Made by a program: the position numbers and the translations under genes. Under the pieces are notes generated by a model that was not told where the DNA came from, did not search any database, and saw only the letters and a program-made list of their open reading frames with translations. From Lagopus muta (taxonomy: Eukaryota; Chordata; Aves; Galliformes; Phasianidae): 64,000 nucleotides of DNA. Below, piece by piece: positions 1 to 12,000 of the stretch. Location of the stretch: assembly GCF_023343835.1 (NCBI RefSeq), contig NW_026040157.1, positions 1 to 64,000 of the forward strand. The letters run 5' to 3'. Each line of letters starts with the position of its first letter. Position 1 is the stretch's first letter.

Positions 1-1280
1 CATTTGGAATGGGGGACATTTGGGGTCAGGGACATTGGGGGGGGGATTGGGGACAGGGGACATTTGGGGAGGGGGGGAATTGGAGATAGGGACATTTGGG
101 GGGCAGGGGACATTTGGGATGGGGACATTTGGGGGGGGGACATTGGGGGGGGAACTGGGGGCAGGGGACATTTGGGGTTGGGGGCATTTGGGGAGGGGGG
201 TGGAATTGGAGATAGGGACATTTGGGGTCAGGGAAATTGGGGTCAGGGACATTTGGGGGGGGGACATTGGGGGGGGATTGGGGACAGGGGACACTTGGGG
301 TTGGGGACATTGGGGGGTGGAATTGGGGGCAGGGACATTTGTGGAGGGGGGGAACTGGAGATAGGGACACTTGGGGGGCAGGGACGTTTGGGATGGGGAC
401 ATTTGGGGTCAGGGACATTGGGGGGGTGGGGACATTGTGGGGGGGGGAATTGGGGGCAAGGGACATTTGAGGGTGGGGACATTTGGGGAGGGGGGGGATT
501 GGAGATAGGGACATTTGGGGGCAGGGAAAATTGGGGGCAGGGACATTTGGGGGAGGAACTGGGGGCAGGGGACGTTTGGGAGTGGGGACATTTTGGATGG
601 GGACATTTGGGGGTCAGGGACATTGGGGGGGGAATTGGGGACAGGGGACATTTGGGATTGGGGACATTTATGGAGGGGGGGGGACTTGGAGATAAGGACA
701 TTGGGGGGGCAGGGACATTTGGATGGGGACATTTGGGGTTCAGGGGTCATTGGGGGCAGGGACATTTGGAGTTGGGGACATTTGGGGAGGGGGGGATTGG
801 AGATAGGGGACATTTGGGGGCAGAGACATTGGGGGGGGGGAACTGGAGATAGGGACATTGGGAGGTAGGGACATTTGGGATGGGACATTTGGGGTCAGGG
901 ACATTGGGGGGGAATTGGGGACAGGGGGACATTTGGGAGTGGGGCCATTTTGGATGGGGACATTTGGAGGGAAGGGAAATTGGGGAGGGGGGGATTGGAG
1001 TTAGGGACATTGGGGGCAGGGAAATTGGGGGCAGGGACATTTGGGGGAGGAACTGGGGGCAGGGACACTTGGGGGTAGGGACATTTGGGATGGGGACATT
1101 TGGGGTCAGGGACGTTTGGGGAGGGGGGGATTGGAGATAGGGACACTGGGGGCAGGGAAATTGGGGGCAGGGACATTTGGGGGGGGGGTGGAATTGGAGA
1201 TAGGGACATTGGGGACAGGGGCCATTTTGGATGGGGACATTTAGGGGGAAGGGAAATTGGGGGCGGGGACATTTGGGGCC
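1..1280. repeat. G-rich minisatellite
   Basis: Degenerate tandem array on GGGGACATTTGGGG and GGCAGGGACATTGGGGG modules (about 18-40 bp). It continues past the left edge. Runs of 4-10 G on the plus strand make it a strong G-quadruplex candidate. The glycine-rich open frames in it are repeat artefacts. Confidence 0.9.
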
Positions 1281-1440
1281 GTTGCGGACGGCGCCGTCGC
1301 CTCCCGTCATCTCGAAAGCGGCGCGCGTGGGGTTCCGAGCTCAGGAAGGAAACAAACGGCAACAAATCGGAGCAAAGGGGGGGGGGGTGGGGGGGGCGAC
1401 CCGTCCCCAAAACGTCACGGAGCGTCCAGTAGGGTGTCAC
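1281..1440. other. CpG-rich unique patch between two arrays
   Basis: About 160 bp of non-repetitive sequence. Roughly thirteen CpG fall in the ~65 bp near 1280-1345, followed by an A-rich part and a G-run. It could be a remnant exon or promoter. On the minus strand an ATG at 1308-1310 opens MTGGDGAVRNG but runs straight into the array. No homology is recognised. Confidence 0.4.
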
Positions 1441-1452
1441 GGAGTGACAGCG

Positions 1453-3289
1453 TGTCCCTAATAGGGTCACCCCATAGCCCTGGCAGCGCCCTGTTCCTAA
1501 TAGGGTCACCCCATAGCCCTGGCACTGCCCTGTTCCTAATAGGGTCACCCCATAACCCTGGCAGCGCCCCGTTCCTAATAGGGTCACCCCATAGCCCTGG
1601 CAGCACCCTGTTCCTAATAGGGTCACCCCATAGCCCTGGCAGGGCCCCATTCCTAATAGGGGTCACCCCATAACCCGGGGAGCGCCCTGTTTCCTAATAG
1701 GGTCACCCCATAGCCCTGGCAGTGCCCTGTTCCTAATAGGGTCACCCCATAACCCAGGCAGTGCCCTGTTCCTAATAGGGTCACCCCATAACCCGGGGAG
1801 CGCCCCGTTCCTAATAGGGGTCACCCCATAGCCCTGATAGCGCCCTGTTCCTAATAGGGTCACCCCATAGCCCTGGCAGCACCCCGTTCCTAATAGGGTC
1901 ACCCCATAGCCCTGGTAGCACCCTGTTCCTAATAGGGTCACCCCATAGCCCTGGTAGCACCCTGTTCCTAATAGGGTCACCCCATAGCCCTGGCAGCGCC
2001 CTGTTCCTAATAGGGTCACCCCATAGCCCTGGCAGCGCCCTGTTCCTAATAGGGTCACCCCATAGCCCTGGCAGTGCACTGTTCCTAATAGGGTCACCCC
2101 CATAACCCTGGCAGCACCCTGTTCCTAATAGGGTCACCCCATAGCCCTGGCAGCGCCCTGTTCCTAATAGGGTCACCCCATAGCCCTGGCAGGGCCCCAT
2201 TCCTAATAGGGTCACCCCATAACCCTGGCAGTGACCCGTTCCTAATAGGGTCACCCCATAACCCTGGCACTGCCCTGTTCCTATAGGGGTCACCCCATAG
2301 CCCTGGCAGTGACCCGTTCCTAATAGGGTCACCCCATAACCCTGGCACTGCCCCGTTCCTAATAGGGTCACCCCATAACCCTGGCAGCACCCCCTTCCTA
2401 ATAGGGTCACCCCATAGCCCTGGCAGCGCCCTGTTCCTAATAGGGTCACCCCATAGCCCTGGCAGCACCCCGTTCCTAATAGGGTCACCCCATATCCCAG
2501 GCAGTGCACTGTTCCTAATAGGGTCACCCCATAACCCTGGCAGCACCCCCTTCCTAATAGGGTCACCCCATAACCCGGGGAGCGCCCCGTTCCTAATAGG
2601 GTCACCCCATAGCCCTGGCAGCACCCTGTTCCTAATAGGGTCACCCCATAACCCTGGTAGCACCCTGTTCCTAATAGGGTCACCCCATAGCCCTGGCAGC
2701 ACCCTGTTCCTAATAGGGTCACCCCATAACCCTGATAGCACCCTGTTCCTAATAGGGTCACCCCCATAGCCCTGGTAGCACCCTGTTCCTAATAGGGTCA
2801 CCCCATAACCCTGGTAGCACCCTGTTCCTAATAGGGTCACCCCATAACCCTGGCAGCACCCCGTTCCTAATAGGGTCACCCCATAACCCGGGGAGCGCCC
2901 TGTTCCTAATAGGGTCACCCCATAGCCCTGGCAGCACCCTGTTCCTAATAGGGGTCACCCCATAGCCCTGGCAGCACCCCGTTCCTAATAGGGTCACCCC
3001 CATAACCCTGGCAGCACCCCGTTCCAAATAGGGTCACCCCATAACCCAGGCACTGCCCTGTTCCTAAATAGGGTCACCCCATAGCCCTGGCAGCACCCCG
3101 TTCCTAATAGGGTCACCCCATAACCCAGGCACTGCCCCGTTCCTAATAGGGTCACCCCATAGCCCTGGCAGTGACCCGTTCCTAATAGGGTCACCCCATA
3201 ACCCTGGCACTGCCCCGTTCCTAATAGGGTCACCCCATAGCCCTGGTAGCACCCTGTTTCCTAATAGGGTCACCCCATAGCCCTGCCCC
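1453..3289. repeat. 39-bp minisatellite, about 47 copies
   Basis: Unit reads AGGGTCACCCCATAGCCCTG then GCAGCGCCCTGTTCCTAAT, repeated with few changes (GCGCC/GCACC/GTGCC variants). The 13-codon period gives open frames on the minus strand. It lies in the presumed TNFSF intron or upstream region. Confidence 0.95.
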
Positions 3290-4499
3290 CCACATCCCCT
3301 GCCCGCTGCCCTCCTGACCCCCATTCACCCCACATCTCCCCCTGCAGCATCCCTCACAGTGCCGTCCTGACCCCATTCACCCCAATCCCTGCCCCCCACA
3401 CACCCCCCCGCCGCTGCCCTCCTGACCCCCATTCACCCCAATCCCTGCCCCCCAGATTCCCTGGCAGTGCCCTCCTGACCCCATTCACCCCACATCTCCC
3501 CCTGCAAGCATCCCTTATGGTGCCATCAGGGACCCCATTAATCCCAATCTCTGCCCCCCAGATTCCCTGGCAGTGCCCTCCTGGCCCATTCACCCCATAT
3601 CTCTGCCCCCCACATTCCCTGGTGCTGCCATCAGGACCCCAGTAACACCAATCTCTGCCCCCCACATTCACTGGTGGAGCCATTCTGACCCCCATTCACC
3701 CCAATCCCTGCCCCCTAGGTTGCTTGGCAGTGCCCTCCTGACCCCATTCACCCCATATCTCTGCCCCCCCATTCACTGGTGGAGCCATCCTGACACCATT
3801 CACCCCCAATCCCTGCCCCCCACATCCCCCGCCGCTGCCCTCCTGACCCCCCATTCACCCCAATCCCTGCCCCCCCAGATTCCCTGGCAGTGACCCCATT
3901 CACCCCAATCCGTGCCCCCCACATTTACTGGTAGAGCCATCCTGACCCCATTCACCCCAATCCCTGCCCCCCACATCCCCCGCTGCTGCCATCAGGACCC
4001 CATTAACCCCAATCTCTGCCCCCCACATTCCCTTTTGCTGCCCTCCTGGCCCCATTGACCCCACATCTCCACCTGCAGCATCCCTCACAGTGCCATCAGG
4101 ACCCCATTCACCCCAATCCCTGCCCCCCAGATTCCCTGGCAGTGCCCTCCTGACCCCATTCACTCCAATCCCTGCCCCCCCAGATTCCCTTTTTGCTGCC
4201 CTCCTGACCCCATTCACCTCCAATCCCTGCCCCCCCACATCCCCCGCCGCTGCCATCCTGACCCCATTCACCCCAATCCCTGCCCCCCACATTTACTGGT
4301 AGAGCCATCAGGACCCCATTCACCCCAATCTCTGCCCCCCACATCCCCCGCTGCTGCCATCAGGACCCCATTCACCCCAATCCCTGCCCCCCATATTCCC
4401 TTTTGCTGCCCTCACTGACCCCATTCACCCCAATCCCTGCCCCCCAGTTCCCTTTTGCTGCCCTCCTGACCCCCATTCACCCCACATCTCCTCCCCCAG
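3290..4499 (+). repeat. ~51-bp array resembling the TNFSF intron/exon junction
   Basis: About 24 units built from CCTGACCCCATTCACCCC, AATCCCTGCCCCCCA and ATTCCCTGGCAGTGCC. Some units (near 3337 and 3480) share CCCCATTCACCCCACATCTCC with the real acceptor at 4472-4492 and continue like the first 30 bases of the exon. Each unit has a pyrimidine tract followed by CAG. Confidence 0.85.
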
Positions 4500-4926
4500 C
4501 CTCCCTCGCCGTTCCCTCTGGACCCGACTGGCGCTACGAAGAAGGCATCAACGGAGTCTTCCTCAGCGGCGACGTTCGGGCCACAGCGCAGGGGCTGCAG
4601 GTGGCGTCGGGGGGACTCTACCTCCTCTATGGCCAATTTGCTGTCACCTGCACGGCCACCTCTTGTCCCCCCCGGCAACGTCACCCTCCAGCTTCACCGC
4701 GCCGGTTCCCCCCATCCTTTGCTGGCCGTACCCTTGGCGTTACCCGACGGTTCCGGATCCGGCCCGACTCGTTCGGGTTTGACGCAAGCAGTGGGGCAGC
4801 TGCGACCACGGCGACGTCCTCAGCTTTAGGATGGTTGGGGACATCCATGGGGACGAGTGGCAGATGGCGCAGGACGAGAGGGAAGGAAATTTCGTGGGGC
4901 TGTTGCGCATCGCTACAAGGGGGTGA
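4500..4926 (+). CDS. TNF-superfamily ligand, terminal exon (TNFSF9/CD70-like), two frame shifts
   Basis: This exon encodes a TNF-homology domain, the trimerising receptor-binding part of a type II membrane ligand. Acceptor CCCCCAG ends at 4499. Frame 1 reads WRYEEGINGVFLSGDVRAT and LQVASGGLYLLYGQFAVTC. After the C7 run at 4667-4673 the frame moves by one (GNVTLQLHRAG, LLAVPLALPDGSGSG). After the GGGG at 4793-4796 it moves again (GDVLSFRMVGDIHGDEWQM, GNFVGLLRIATRG, stop at 4924). The W, GV.L.G, GLY and final GLLRI positions fit TNFSF9; the paired cysteines and GD.L also recall CD70. TNFSF9, CD70 and TNFSF14 neighbour C3 in mammals, and convergent orientation to C3 fits TNFSF9. Cytoplasmic, membrane and stalk exons were not found upstream. 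Both shifts lie in homopolymers, so either assembly errors or a pseudogene is possible. Confidence 0.8.
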
Positions 4927-5040
4927 GGAGTGGGGAGCTGCCCCCCAACCCGACCCGCCATGGGGCAGAAGAGGAGCGCGAAGGGGGGGACTGGAAGGAA
5001 TGGGGGGTGAAGGCGTCGTGGACGTCGGCGGCCTTCGTGA
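4927..5040 (+). other. Unique start of presumed TNFSF 3' UTR
   Basis: About 115 bp of purine-rich non-repetitive sequence follow the TNFSF stop before the tandem array begins. No coding content is recognised. Confidence 0.45.
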
Positions 5041-8000
5041 CTGGAGATGTTTGGGTCCCGATGCCCGGAGATTTTGGGGACGTCGGGGGACGCTGATGAT
5101 GTTTGTGAGTGGAGATCTGGGTGCCAAAGCCCCACGTCTGGAGATGTGGGGACAGCAGGGGACGTCGCTGAGCTCCGTGGGTGGAGATGTGGGTCCTGAG
5201 ACCCCAAATGTGGACATCTGGGGACATCGTTGACCTCCGTGTCCAAAGATTTGGGGACATCAGGGGACATCGTTGACCTCCGTGCCTGGAGATGTGGGTC
5301 CTGAGACCCCAATGCGTGGAGATTTGGGGACATCATTGACCTCCGTGCTCAAAGATTTGGGGACATCAGGGGACATCGCCAACTCCTTGGCTGTGTGTTC
5401 GGGTCCCAGGACCCACATGTCTGAAGGATTTGGGGACATCAAGGGACATCGCTGAGCTCCATGCCTGGAGATGTGGGTCCTGAGGCCCCAGTGTGTGGAG
5501 ATTTGGGGACACCTTTGACCTCCATGTCCAAAGATTTGGGGACATCAGAGGACATCATTGACCTCCGTGCCTGGAGATGTGGGTCCTGAGACCCCAGTGT
5601 GTGGAGATGTGGGGACATCGCTGAACCTCCATGTCCAGAGAGTTGGGGACATCAAGGGACATCGCCAACTCCTTGGCTGTGTGTTTGGGTCCCAGGACCC
5701 ACGTGTCCGAAGACTTGGGGACATCAAGGGACATTGCTGACCTCCATGCCTGGAGATGTGGGTCCTGAGACCCCAATGTGTGGAGATTTGGGGACATCAA
5801 GGGATCTCCGTGTCCAAAGATTTGGGGACATCAGGGGACATCATTGACCTCCATGGCTGGAGATTGGGGTCCCAAGATCCCAATGCCAGAGATTTGGGGA
5901 CATCAAGGGACGTCGTTGACCTCCGTGACTGGAGATGTGGGTCCTGAGACCCCAATGTGTGGAGATGTGGGGACATCGTTGACCTCCGTGCTCAAAGATT
6001 TGGGGACATCAGGAGACATTGCTGTCCTCCATGTCCAGAGAGTTGGGGACATCAAGGGACATCGCCAACTCCTTGGCTGTGTGTTTGGGTCCCAGGACCC
6101 ACGTGTCCAAAGATTTGGGGACATCAAGGGACGTCGCTGACCTCCATGCCTGGAGATGTGGGTGCTGAGACCCCAAATGTGGACATCAGGGGACATCATT
6201 GACCTCCGTGCCTGGAGATTGGGGTCCCAAGATCCCAAAGCCCAGAGATTTGGGGACATCAGGGGACATCATTGACCTCCATGCCTGGAGATGTGGGTCC
6301 TGAGACCCCAATGCGTGGAGATTTGGGGACACCTTTGACCTCCGTGCTCAAAGATTTGGGGACATCAAGGGACACTGTTGACCTCCGTGGCTGGAGATGT
6401 GGGTCCTGAGACCCCAGTGTGGAGATTTGGGGACATCGTTGACCTCTGTGTCCAAAGATTTGGGGACATCAGGGGTCACTGTTGACCTCCGTGCCTGGAG
6501 ATGTGGGTCCTGAGACCCCAAATGTGGACATCTGGGGACATCGTTGACCTCCGTGTCCAAAGATTTGGGGACATCAAGGGACATTGCTGAGCTCTGTAGC
6601 TGGAGATGTGGATCCTGAGACCCCAATGTGTGGAGATGTGGGGACATCGTTGACCTCCGTGTCCGAAGATTTGGGGACATCAAGGGACGTCGTTGACCTC
6701 CGTGCCTGGAGATTGGAGTCCCAAGATCCCAATGCCCAGAGATTTGGGGACATCAGGGGACATCATTGACCTCCATGGCTGGAGATGTGGGTCCTGAGAC
6801 CCCAATGTGTGGAGATTTGGGGACACCTTTGACCTCCATGTCCAAAGATTTGGGGACATCAGGGGACATCGCTGACCTCCATATCCAGAGAGCTGGGGAC
6901 ATCAAGGGACATCGCCAACTCCTTGGCTGTGTGTTTGGGTCCCAGGACCCACGTGTCCGAAGATTTGGGGACATCAAGGGACGTTGCTGACCTCCATGCC
7001 TGGAGATGTGGGTCCTGAGACCCCAGTGTGTGGAGATTTGGGGACATCGTTGACCTCCGTGCTCAAAGATTTGGGGACATCAGGGGTCACTGTTGACCTC
7101 CATGCCTGGAGATTGGGGTCCCAAGATCCCAAAGCCCAGAGATTTGGGGACATCAAGGGACATCACTGACCTCCATGGCTGGAGATGTGGGTCCTGAGAC
7201 TCCAACGTGTGGAGATTTGGGGACACCTTTGACCTCCGTGCTCAAAGATTTGGGGACATCAGGGGACATTGCTGACCTCTGTGGCTGGAGATGTGGGTGC
7301 TGAGACCCCAATGTGTGGAGATGTGGGGACATCGTTGACCTCTGTGCTCAAAGATCTGGGGACATCAAGGGACATCGCTGAGCTCCGTGTCCAAAGATGT
7401 GGGGACAACAGGGGTCACTGTTGACCTCCATGCCTGGAGATTGGGGTCCCAAGATCCCAATGCCAGAGATTTGGGGACATCAGGGGACATCATTGACCTC
7501 CGTGCCTGGAGATGTGGGTCCTGAGACCCCAGTGTGTGGAGATGTGGGGACATCGTTGACATCCGTGTCCAAAGATTTGGGGACATCAAGGGACATTGCT
7601 GAGCTCCATGTCCAGAGAGCTGGGGACATCAAGGGACATCGCCAACTCCTCGGCTGTGTGTTCGGGTCCAAGGACCCACGTGTCTGAAGATTTGGGGACA
7701 TCAAGGGACATCGCTGAGCTCCGTAGCTGGAGATGTGGGTCCTGAGACCCCAAATGTGGACATTTGGGGACATCGTTGACCTCTGTCTCCAAAGATTTGG
7801 GGACATCAAGGGACATCATTGACCTCCGTGCTCAAAGATTTGGGGACATCAAGGGACGTCGTTGACCTCCATGCCTGGAGATGTGGGTCCTGAGACCCCC
7901 AAGTGTGGAGATTTGGGGACACCTTTGACCTCCGTGCTCAAAGATTTGGGGACATCGTTGACCTCCATGTCCAGAGAGTTGGGGACATCAGGGGACATCG

Positions 8001-8700
8001 CCAACTCCTTGGCTGTGTGTTTGGGTCCCAGGACCCACATGTCTGAAGATCCGGGGACATCAAGGGACATCGCTGAGCTCCATGCCTGGAGATGTGGGTC
8101 CTGAGACCCCAAATGTGGACATCTGGGGATATCGTTGACCTCTGTCTTCAAAGATTTGGGGACATCAAGGGACATTGCTGAGCTCCGTGTCCAAAGATGT
8201 GGGGACATCAGGGGTCACTGTTGACCTCCATGCCTGGAGATTGGAGTCCCAAGATCCCAATGCCCAGAGATGTGGGGACATCAGGGGACACTGTTGACCT
8301 CCATGCCTGGAGATGTGGGTGCTGAGACCCCAATGCGTGGAGATTTGGGGACACCTTTGACCTCCGTGCTCAAAGATTTGGGGACATCAGGGGACATCGT
8401 TGACCTCCGTGCCTGGAGATGTGGGTCCTGAGACCCCAATGTGTGGAGATGTGGGGACATCGTTGACCTCCGTGTCCAAAGATTTGGGGACATCAGGGGA
8501 CATCGCCAACTCCTTGGCTGTGTGTTTGGGTCCCAGGACCCACGTGTCTGAAGATTTGGGGACATCAAGGGACATTGCTGAGCTCTGTGGCTGGAGATGT
8601 GGGTCCTGAGACCCCAATGTGTGGAGATTTGGGGACACCTTTGACCTCCGTGCTCAAAGATTTGGGGACATCAGGGGACACTTGACCTCTATGTCTGAAG
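5041..8700. repeat. Composite ~43-bp minisatellite in presumed TNFSF 3' UTR
   Basis: Modules such as GACCTCCGTGTCCAAAGATT plus TGGGGACATCAGGGGACATC, and CTGGAGATGTGGGTCCTGAG, are shuffled into longer blocks. One block, with GCCAACTCCTTGGCTGTGTG, recurs about eight times. Degenerate copies extend to about 8880. Confidence 0.92.
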
Positions 8701-8902
8701 ACCTGGGTCCCCCAACCGACCATTTGGGGACAGCGCTGACCTCTACATCCAGAGATTTGGGGACATCGAGGGACGTTTCAGCCCCCCCCCCCAACCCCAG
8801 CTCAGAGATTTTGGGGACATCGAGGAGCCCCGCAGCCCCTCCCCATGCTGGATATTGGGGACATCACAGGTTCCCATTTTGGGGACATCAGGGACCATGG
8901 AA

Positions 8903-9003
8903 CCCCCCCCCCCCCCCCCCCCCCCCACCAATTCGGGACCCTCTCCATGCATGGGGGTCCCCGCTAAGCCCCTCCCCCCCAGCTGGTCTGGGGGGGGGGG
9001 GGG
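8903..9003 (+). other. Poly-C (24) and poly-G (14) runs 63 bp apart
   Basis: C24 at 8903-8926 and G14 at 8990-9003, just upstream of the AU-rich element. The two runs can pair in RNA or single-stranded DNA. Exact run lengths may be affected by sequencing error. Confidence 0.7.
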
Positions 9004-9021
9004 TCCCCCACCTTCCCCCTC

Positions 9022-9075
9022 CCTTAAATTATTGTCACTTTATTTATTAATTAATAAACTTATTTATGGCTCTCT
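9022..9075 (+). promoter_or_regulatory. AU-rich element with AATAAA poly(A) signal
   Basis: An isolated A/T-rich patch in GC-rich surroundings. TTTATTTATTAATTAA (9039-9052) and TTATTTATGG (9060-9069) contain ATTTA pentamers, and AATAAA lies at 9053-9058. A GT-rich stretch (CTCTGTGTTGT) follows near 9094. This is the expected form of a cytokine-type 3' UTR end on the plus strand, so I assign it tentatively to the TNFSF gene. Confidence 0.6.
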
Positions 9076-9084
9076 GAAATGGGA

Positions 9085-12000
9085 TTGAAGTCCTCTGTGT
9101 TGTCCCCAATGTCCCCCCTGGTGTCCCCATGTCCCCATCGTCCCCTAAGGACACCCCATGTCCTCTGTTCTGTCCCCATTGTCCCCCCCGGTGTCCCCAT
9201 GTCCCCATCGTCCCCTATGGACACCCCATGTCCTCTGTGCTGTCCCCAGTGTCCCCCCTGGTGTTCCCATGTCCCCATCATCCCCTAAGGACACCCCATG
9301 TCCTCTGTGCTGTCCCCATTGTCCCCCCTGGTGTCCCCATGTCCCCATCATCCCCTAAGGACACCCCATGTCCTCTGTTCTGTCCCCAATGTCCCCCCTG
9401 GTGTCCCCATGTCCCCATCATCCCCTAAGGACACCCCATGTCCTCTGTGTTGTCCCCATTGTCCCCCCCCGGTGTCCCCATGACCCCATCATCCCCTAAG
9501 GACACCCCATGTCCTCTCTTCTGTCCCCATTGTCCCCCCTGTTGTCCCCATGACCCCATCATCCCCTAAGGACACCCCATGTCCTCTGTTCTGTCCCCAA
9601 TGTCCCCCCTGGTGTCCCCATGTCCCCATCATCCCCTAAGGACACCCCCATGTCCTCTGTTCTGTCCCCATTGTCCCCCCTGGTGTCCCCATGACCCCAT
9701 CATCCCCTATGGACACCCCATGTCCTCTGTATTGTCCCCATTGTCCCCCCTGGTGTCCCCATGACCCCATCATCCCCTAAGGCCACCCCATGTCCTCTGT
9801 GTTGTCCCCATTGTCCCCTCCGATGTCCCCATGTCCCCATCATCCCCTAAGGACAACCCCATGTCCTCTCTGCTGTCCCCATTGTCCCCTCTGATGTCCC
9901 CATGTCCCCATCATCCCTTAAGGACACCCCATGTCCTCTGTGTTGTCCCCATTGTCCCCCCTGGTGTCCCCATGTCCCCATCATCCCCTAAGGACACCCC
10001 ATGTCCTCTGTGTTGTCCCCAATGTCCCCCCTGGTGTCCCCATGTCCCCATCATCCCCTATGGACACCCCATGTCCTCTATGTTGTCCCCATTGTCCCCC
10101 CTGGTGTCCCCATGTCCCCATCATCCCCTAAGGACACCCCATGTCCTCTGTGTTGTCCCCAATGTCCCCCCTGGTGTCCCCATGACCCCATCATCCCATA
10201 AGGACACCCCATGTCCTCTGTGTTGTCCCCATTGTCCCCCCCGGTGTCCCCATGACCCCATCATCCCCTAAGGACACCCCATGTCCTCTCTTCTGTCCCC
10301 ATTGTCCCCCCCTGTTGTCCCCATGACCCCATCATCCCCTAAGGACACCCCCATGTCCTCTGTTCTGTCCCCAATGTCCCCCCTGGTGTCCCCATGTCCC
10401 CATCATCCCCTAAGGACACCCCATGTCCTCTGTGTTGTCCCCAATGTCCCCCCTGCTGTCCCCATGTCCCCATCATCCCCCTAAGGACACCCCATGTCCT
10501 CTGTGTTGTCCCCATTGTCCCCCCTGGTGTCCCCATGTCCCCATCATCCCCTAAGGACACCCCATATCCTCTGTTCTGTCCCCATTGTCCCCCCTGGTGT
10601 CCCCATGTCCCCATCATGCCCTAAGGACACCCCATGTCCTCTGTGCTGTCCCCAATGTCCCCCCTGGTGTCCCCATGACCCCATCATCCCCTAAGGACAC
10701 CCCATGTCCTCTGTGTTGTCCCCAGTGTCCCCTCCGATGTCCCCATGTCCCCATCATCCCCTAAGGACAACCCCATGTCCTCTCTTCTGTCCCCATTGTC
10801 CCCCTGTTGTCCCCATGTCCCCATCATCCCCTAAGGACACCCCATGTCCTCTGTGTTGTCCCCAATGTCCCCCCTGGTGTCCCCATGTCCCCATCATCCC
10901 CTAAGGACACCCCATGTCCTCTGTGTTGTCCCCATTGTCCCCCCTGGTGTCCCCATGTCCCCATCATCCCCTAAGGACACCCCATGTCCTCTGTGTAGTC
11001 CCCAATGTCCCCCCTGGTGTCCCCATGTCCCCATCATCCCCTATGGACACCCCATGTCCTCTGTGCTGTCCCCAATGTCCCCCCTGGTGTCCCCATGACC
11101 CCAACATCCCCTAAGGACACCCCATGTCCTCTGTGCTGTCCCCAATGTCCCCCCTGTGTCCCCAGGACCCCATCATCCCCTAAGGACACCCCATGTCCTC
11201 TGTGTTGTCCCCAATGTCCCCCCTGGTGTCCCCATGTCCCCATCATCCCCTAAGGACACCCCATGTCCTCTGTTCTGTCCCCATTGTCCCCCCCGGTGTC
11301 CCCATGTCCCCATCATCCCCTAAGGACTCCCCATGTCCTCTGTGCTGTCCCCATTTTCCCCCCCGGTGTCCCCATGTCCCCATCGTCCCCTATGGACACC
11401 CCATGTCCTCTGTTCTGTCCCCATTGTCCCCCCTGGTGTCCCCATGACCCCATCATCCCCTAAGGACACCCCATGTCCTCTGTTCTGTCCCCATTGTCCC
11501 CTCTGGTGTCCCCATGTCCCCATCATCCCCTATGGACACCCCATGTCCTCTGTGCTGTCCCCATGTCCCCATCATCCCCTAAGGACAACCCCATGTCCTC
11601 TGTGTTGTCCCCATTGTCCCCCCCTGTGTCCCCATGACCCCCATCGTCCCCTAAGGACTCCCCATGTCCTCTATGTTGTCCCCATTGTCCCCCCCAGTGT
11701 CCCCATGACCCCATCATCCCCTAAGGACACCCCATGTCCTCTGTGTTGTCCCCATTGTCCCCCCCTGTGTCCCCATGACCCCATCGTCCCCTAAGGACTC
11801 CCCATGTCCTCTATGTTGTCCCCATTGTCCCCCCCAGTGTCCCCATGACCCCATCATCCCCTATGGACACCCCATGTCCTCTGTGTTGTCCCCAGTGTCC
11901 CCTCCGATGTCCCCATGACCCCATCATCCCCTAAGGACACCCCATGTCCTCTGTGTTGTCCCCAATGTCCCCCCGGTGTCCCCATGTCCTTATCATCCCC

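Noticed and set aside
1..852. Glycine-rich protein (GDIWGGG repeats), silk- or antifreeze-like in look
   Set aside because: Translation of the G-rich minisatellite; several frames and both strands are open.
747..1310. Possible first exon MTGGDGAVRNG on the minus strand
   Set aside because: The frame runs directly into the minisatellite with no convincing donor; kept only as a CpG-rich patch.
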